Assembly: GCA_021604605.1 (NCBI GenBank)
Contig: BQJH01000175.1
Coordinates: forward strand, 1-6,168
Source: Hyphococcus sp.
GTDB taxonomy: Bacteria > Pseudomonadota > Alphaproteobacteria > Caulobacterales > Parvularculaceae
DNA: 6,168 bases
Direction of reading: 5' to 3'
In this document: positions 5,512 to 6,168 of the stretch, one piece after another
Numbering within the stretch: the first letter of the stretch is position 1
How the letters are laid out: the number at the start of each line of letters is the position of its first letter
Position numbers and translations under genes: made by a program
The notes under the pieces: generated by a model
What the model was told of the DNA's origin: nothing
The model's database searches: none
Seen by the model: only the letters and a program-made list of their open reading frames with translations

Positions 5512-5541
5512 GTTCTAGCGCGCCCGCCGCCGCGTCGTCCA
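5512..5541 (-). promoter_or_regulatory. promoter for dihydroorotase, predicting a leaderless mRNA
   Basis: Read on the minus strand, TGGACG (5541-5536) serves as -35 and GCTAGAAC (5519-5512) as -10, with 18 bases between TGGACG and the TAGAAC hexamer. GCTAGAAC fits the Caulobacter housekeeping -10 consensus GCTANAWC at every position, and TGGACG differs from TTGACG at one base. Only 7 bases separate the -10 box from the ATG, so transcription should begin at or within a base or two of the start codon. No Shine-Dalgarno sequence is present, which agrees with this. Confidence 0.55.
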
Positions 5542-5564
5542 GCGCGGATATTTGTCCCGATATT

Positions 5565-5592
5565 TTGACATTACCGGAAAGACGCTTACATC
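5565..5592 (+). promoter_or_regulatory. promoter for ygfZ, predicting a leaderless mRNA
   Basis: A perfect TTGACA at 5565-5570 is followed after 16 bases by TACATC at 5587-5592, which fits the TANAWC core of the Caulobacter-type -10. The -10 ends 6 bases before the ATG at 5599, placing the expected transcription start on the A of the start codon. The only purine-rich stretch, GGAAAG at 5576-5581, is 17 bases from the ATG, too far for a ribosome site, and lies inside the promoter spacer. Confidence 0.55.
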
Positions 5593-5598
5593 CGCGCC

Positions 5599-6168
5599 AT
5601 GACTGATTTTTCAAAATTGCCTGACCGCGCCGTGATCCGCCTGACCGGGGAGGATTGCGCCGATTTTCTACAAGGGTTGATTACACAGGACATACAGGCT
5701 GTGGCGCAGGGTAAAGCAATTTTTGCGGCGCTTTTAGCACCGCAAGGCAAGATCCTGTTTGACTTTTTTCTGACGGAAAAAGGCGGCGCTTATTTTCTTG
5801 ATTGTCATAGCGATAGTGCTGAAGCGCTGGTCAAAAGGCTGACGCTTTATAAGCTCCGCGCCAAGGTGCTGATTGAGCTTGAAGGAGATTTGCGTGTTTT
5901 TGCGGCGTCGGAAGGCGTGTTGGAAAATGCTTTGATCCAATATCCTGACCCGCGCCATTCCCAATTGGGATTTCGGGCAATTAAAAGCAGTGATGGAGAA
6001 AAAGGCGATACCGGGTCATATGAGGCTCGACGTATAGGGCGCGGCGTGCCGGAATTTGGCAAAGACTTTGGCGGCGATGAAATGTTTCTCCTCGATGTGA
6101 ATTATGATGCGTTGAATGCGGTGAGCTATAAAAAAGGGTGTTTTGTAGGGCAGGAAGTAACAAGCCGG
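5599..6168 (+). CDS. ygfZ: YgfZ/GcvT-type folate-binding protein (3' end outside window)
   Basis: YgfZ-family proteins are related to the T-protein of the glycine cleavage system, bind tetrahydrofolate and help in assembly or repair of certain Fe-S enzymes. The frame runs from the ATG at 5599 to the end of the window without a stop, giving 190 residues of a protein usually near 280-330 aa. The N-terminus (AVIRLTGEDCADFLQGLITQDI) and AALLAPQGKILFDFF (about residues 43-57) are typical. The family signature K-G-C-[FY]-x-G-Q-E is complete as KGCFVGQE at 179-186, with Cys181 the key residue, only a few codons before the window edge. This signature distinguishes it from true aminomethyltransferase. 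The C-terminal domain is not visible. The gene is divergent from dihydroorotase and apparently translated from a leaderless transcript. Confidence 0.93.
   Translation, partial: MTDFSKLPDRAVIRLTGEDCADFLQGLITQDIQAVAQGKAIFAALLAPQGKILFDFFLTEKGGAYFLDCHSDSAEALVKRLTLYKLRAKVLIELEGDLRVFAASEGVLENALIQYPDPRHSQLGFRAIKSSDGEKGDTGSYEARRIGRGVPEFGKDFGGDEMFLLDVNYDALNAVSYKKGCFVGQEVTSR

Noticed and set aside
5734..6163. Minus-strand open frames opposite ygfZ
   Set aside because: The plus strand here encodes an uninterrupted YgfZ with the KGCFVGQE signature. The antisense frames have no motif or ribosome site.

Overview
The window looks like a chromosomal housekeeping region of an alphaproteobacterium. The evidence is a TIGR02301-type exported protein (a family I know only from Alphaproteobacteria) directly behind a Nudix hydrolase, a stand-alone dihydroorotase with the VHFREPG/EMPNTNP signature next to a YgfZ-type folate-binding protein, and -10 elements that fit the Caulobacter-type housekeeping consensus. 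Genus cannot be assigned. I see no rRNA, tRNA, CRISPR array, transposase or phage gene.

Layout. (1) 1-1021, plus strand: the C-terminal third of ClpB, then a 68-aa conserved-looking small protein 11 bases downstream. A terminator-like hairpin on this strand lies about 110 bases further on, inside the next gene. (2) 1044-2307, minus strand: a SRAP/YedK abasic-site protein and, 52 bases downstream of it, a 174-aa protein of unknown function. (3) 2331-3264, plus strand: a Nudix hydrolase and the TIGR02301 exported protein, divergent from SRAP across only 23 bases. (4) 3265-3470: 206 bases of AT-rich spacer with at most a weak terminator-like fold. (5) 3471-4166, plus strand: a membrane PAP2 phosphatase of lower GC. 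(6) 4161-5504, minus strand: dihydroorotase, whose stop codon and the PAP2 stop codon together form the palindrome CTATAG. (7) 5505-5598: a 94-base divergent promoter region. (8) 5599-6168, plus strand: the N-terminal 190 residues of a YgfZ-type protein, running off the window.

Functional themes are protein disaggregation (ClpB), DNA and nucleotide damage handling (SRAP, Nudix), pyrimidine synthesis (dihydroorotase), Fe-S cluster maintenance (YgfZ) and lipid phosphate hydrolysis at the membrane (PAP2). They do not form one pathway. SRAP, Nudix, TIGR02301, dihydroorotase and YgfZ look like a conserved alphaproteobacterial neighbourhood, with the unknown 174-aa gene and the PAP2 gene as lower-GC additions. 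I found no convincing new multi-gene system. The most interesting items are regulatory: two back-to-back promoters whose -10 boxes lie 6-7 bases from the start codons of dihydroorotase and ygfZ, which predicts leaderless mRNAs on both sides, and the Gln that replaces the first metal-binding His of dihydroorotase.
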